This document shows positions 62,628 through 64,000 of a DNA stretch of 64,000 nucleotides, one piece after another (the first letter of the stretch is position 1; every line of letters starts with the position of its first letter). This DNA comes from Erythrobacter longus (GTDB taxonomy: Bacteria > Pseudomonadota > Alphaproteobacteria > Sphingomonadales > Sphingomonadaceae): positions 62,001 through 126,000 of the forward strand of contig NZ_JMIW01000007.1 in NCBI RefSeq assembly GCF_000715015.1, given 5' to 3'. The notes beneath the pieces were generated by a model. The model saw nothing but the letters and a program-made list of their open reading frames with translations, searched no databases and was not told the origin of the DNA. The position numbers and the translations under genes are program-made.

Positions 62628-63841
62628 ACGCACCTCAAACTGGCCAATTGCAGTCAGGAGCCACCTTCAATCCGGGCATGGATGAAGAGACTTTCGAACA
62701 ATTCGCCGAGCAATTGGAGCGCTACGTTCGTGAGCGGTTGATCCCGGCAGAACCTCAAGTGATTGAGAACGACGCGGTCCCCGCTGACATCATACAAGAG
62801 ATGCGCGAGATGGGCCTGTTTGGCCTGACCGTGCCCGAAGAATACGGCGGCGCGGGCCTCAATATGAGCCAATATGCGCGCACCGTGAACATCATGGCTT
62901 ATGCAGCACCCGCCTATCGTTCAATTTTCTCGATCAATGTAGGGATGTTCGCAAGCGCTCTTAAAAACGGTGCAACCGAGGATCAGCGCGCAGAATGGTT
63001 TCCAAAGCTTGCTGAAGGCAAGATCGCCTGCTTCGGTCTGACTGAGCCGGGATCGGGATCGGACAGCGCTGGCCTGCAAACCACCGCGCGCCCAAGCGCA
63101 GATGGCAATGGCTGGGTTTTGAACGGCACCAAACGCTATATCACGAATGCCCCCCATGCCGATGTTGCGCTTATCATGGCGCGTACGGAGAAGGAGAACC
63201 TTCCCAAGAACGCACACGTCAGCGCGTTTCTGGTGCCGATGAATGCGGCTGGCGTGTCCACCGGATCACCGGACAAGAAAATGGGCCAATCGGGCAGCCA
63301 CATCTCAGACATTATGCTCGACGATGTGGAGGTTCCGGGAGAGGCGCTTTTAGGCGGCGAAACCGGCAAGGGTTTCCGCTTTGCGATGCAGAGCCTTGAT
63401 AACGGGCGGATTTCTGTGGGCGCAACAGCAGCAGGCTATGCGCGCCGGGCGCTTGATTCAGCGATCCGATACGCCAATGAGCGCAAGGCCTTTGGCGAAC
63501 CGATTGCAAACTTCCAGCTGATCCAGCAAATGCTCGCCGATAGCGAGATCGAGATCTACGCCGCCGAAGCGATGATGCGCGACGTGACAAGCCGCGCTGA
63601 TCGGGGTGAGAATATCCTTATCAAAGCCGCCGCCTTTAAGGTGTTCTCAAGTGAAATGTGTGGCCGCGTGGTGGACCGTGTGGTGCAGGTCTATGGCGGC
63701 GCGGGCTATCTGGCCGAATACGACGCCGAGCGCTTTTACCGCGATGCGCGCATTTACCGCATTTACGAAGGCACAACGCAAATCCTCCAGCTTCAAATCG
63801 CCAAGCATATGCTGCGCGAATGGGAAGCTCTGAACGGCTGA
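62624..63841 (+). CDS. Acyl-CoA dehydrogenase
   Basis: A 405-residue FAD enzyme of beta-oxidation type. Signatures: CFGLTEPGSGSDSAGLQTTA (about 130-150), VLNGTKRYITNAPHADVALI (about 165-185), FAMQSLDNGRISVGATAAGY, and the late YRIYEGTTQILQL, whose Glu is the usual catalytic base of short/medium-chain acyl-CoA dehydrogenases. Substrate chain length is uncertain. The ATG overlaps the small lipoprotein gene. The CaiB-type CoA-transferase gene follows after about 40 bases, suggesting a CoA-ester catabolic operon. Confidence 0.9.
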   Translation: MNAPQTGQLQSGATFNPGMDEETFEQFAEQLERYVRERLIPAEPQVIENDAVPADIIQEMREMGLFGLTVPEEYGGAGLNMSQYARTVNIMAYAAPAYRSIFSINVGMFASALKNGATEDQRAEWFPKLAEGKIACFGLTEPGSGSDSAGLQTTARPSADGNGWVLNGTKRYITNAPHADVALIMARTEKENLPKNAHVSAFLVPMNAAGVSTGSPDKKMGQSGSHISDIMLDDVEVPGEALLGGETGKGFRFAMQSLDNGRISVGATAAGYARRALDSAIRYANERKAFGEPIANFQLIQQMLADSEIEIYAAEAMMRDVTSRADRGENILIKAAAFKVFSSEMCGRVVDRVVQVYGGAGYLAEYDAERFYRDARIYRIYEGTTQILQLQIAKHMLREWEALNG

Positions 63842-63883
63842 TTTCTTGGGTCCCAATACCATTGGGCCCAACCGGGGACACAT

Positions 63884-64000
63884 ATGTACCAACTCCTAAA
63901 CGACCTCTCGATTGTAGAGGTGTCGAGCTTTGTCGCTTCGCCAACAGCGGGCCTTTATTGCGCGCAAATGGGCGCGGAAGTCATCCGCGTGGACCACAAG
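63884..64000 (+). CDS. CaiB/BaiF-type CoA-transferase, N-terminal end only
   Basis: The first 39 codons of a gene that runs off the right edge. The peptide starts MYQLLNDLSIVEVSSFVASP and continues TAGLYCAQMGAEVIRVDHK, matching the N-terminus of class III CoA-transferases (LxGxRVLELSxxxAGPxxxxxLADxGAxVIKVE-like pattern). The catalytic Asp lies beyond the window. These enzymes move CoA between carboxylic acids. It lies 42 bases after the acyl-CoA dehydrogenase on the same strand. GGGGA precedes the ATG. Confidence 0.85.
   Translation, partial: MYQLLNDLSIVEVSSFVASPTAGLYCAQMGAEVIRVDHK

Overview
The window looks like a chromosomal segment of a marine-type alphaproteobacterium of the order Sphingomonadales, most likely Erythrobacteraceae (Erythrobacter/Altererythrobacter-like). 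That placement is inference. It rests on the moderately high GC, the style of the proteins (GyrB, GlnD, FtsK, GuaA and Lgt read as alphaproteobacterial), a sphingomonad-type TonB receptor, many acyl-CoA enzymes, and short palindromic repeats of the kind seen in these genomes. Nearly all of it is ordinary core chromosome. I see no phage, transposase, integrase, CRISPR array, tRNA or rRNA.

Layout. 1-6 kb: the end of a glyoxalase I gene, then a minus-strand run (S41-type protease, endonuclease III-like glycosylase, small membrane protein, YceI lipoprotein, guaA). A roughly 0.9 kb stretch without a convincing gene follows; it holds a very stable hairpin with a C-rich loop and a 27-residue hydrophobic mini-gene. 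6-14 kb: acyl-CoA ligase, PIG-L deacetylase, gyrB, AI-2E-type permease and an M50-like membrane protein. 14-20 kb: a minus-strand leucine-catabolism segment (isovaleryl-CoA dehydrogenase, carboxyltransferase subunit of methylcrotonyl-CoA carboxylase) mixed with small hypothetical genes, an acyltransferase and a TetR regulator. 20-26 kb: an osmoprotectant ABC transporter with a permease/binding-protein fusion, DUF2147, a MidA-type methyltransferase carrying a long Ala/Glu/Lys helix, and lgt. 26-34 kb: acyl-CoA ligase, glnD and a TonB receptor. 34-46 kb: yggS, a thiE-like gene, ftsK, a PrpD-family gene, a nucleotidyltransferase, a thioesterase beside a composite palindromic repeat, oligopeptidase B, aminopeptidase P and a VOC protein. 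46-50 kb: an EF-hand protein, a two-component system and a GST. 50-60 kb: a serine hydrolase with a HerA-like ATPase, a pabB-pabC fusion, rluA-type and arfB genes, rpmG, lolA, a probable small RNA, xthA, ribA and a truncated acetyltransferase. 60-64 kb: a beta-helix protein, two tiny lipoproteins, an acyl-CoA dehydrogenase and the start of a CaiB-type CoA-transferase.

How the genes connect. Several sets overlap by 1-18 bases and are probably translationally coupled: the ABC ATPase with its permease fusion, response regulator with kinase, yggS with its neighbour, HerA-like ATPase with serine hydrolase, the small membrane protein with mccB and the following hypothetical gene, ribA with the acetyltransferase remnant, and the small lipoprotein with the acyl-CoA dehydrogenase.

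The items most worth a second look are the helix-fused MidA protein (23421-25532), the C-rich-loop hairpin and mini-gene near 5.9-6.2 kb, the structured terminated element after lolA (about 57.31-57.50 kb), the 14-bp tandem repeat before rpmG, and the composite palindrome that abuts the start of the thioesterase gene. I found nothing that clearly amounts to a new multi-gene defence or metabolic system.
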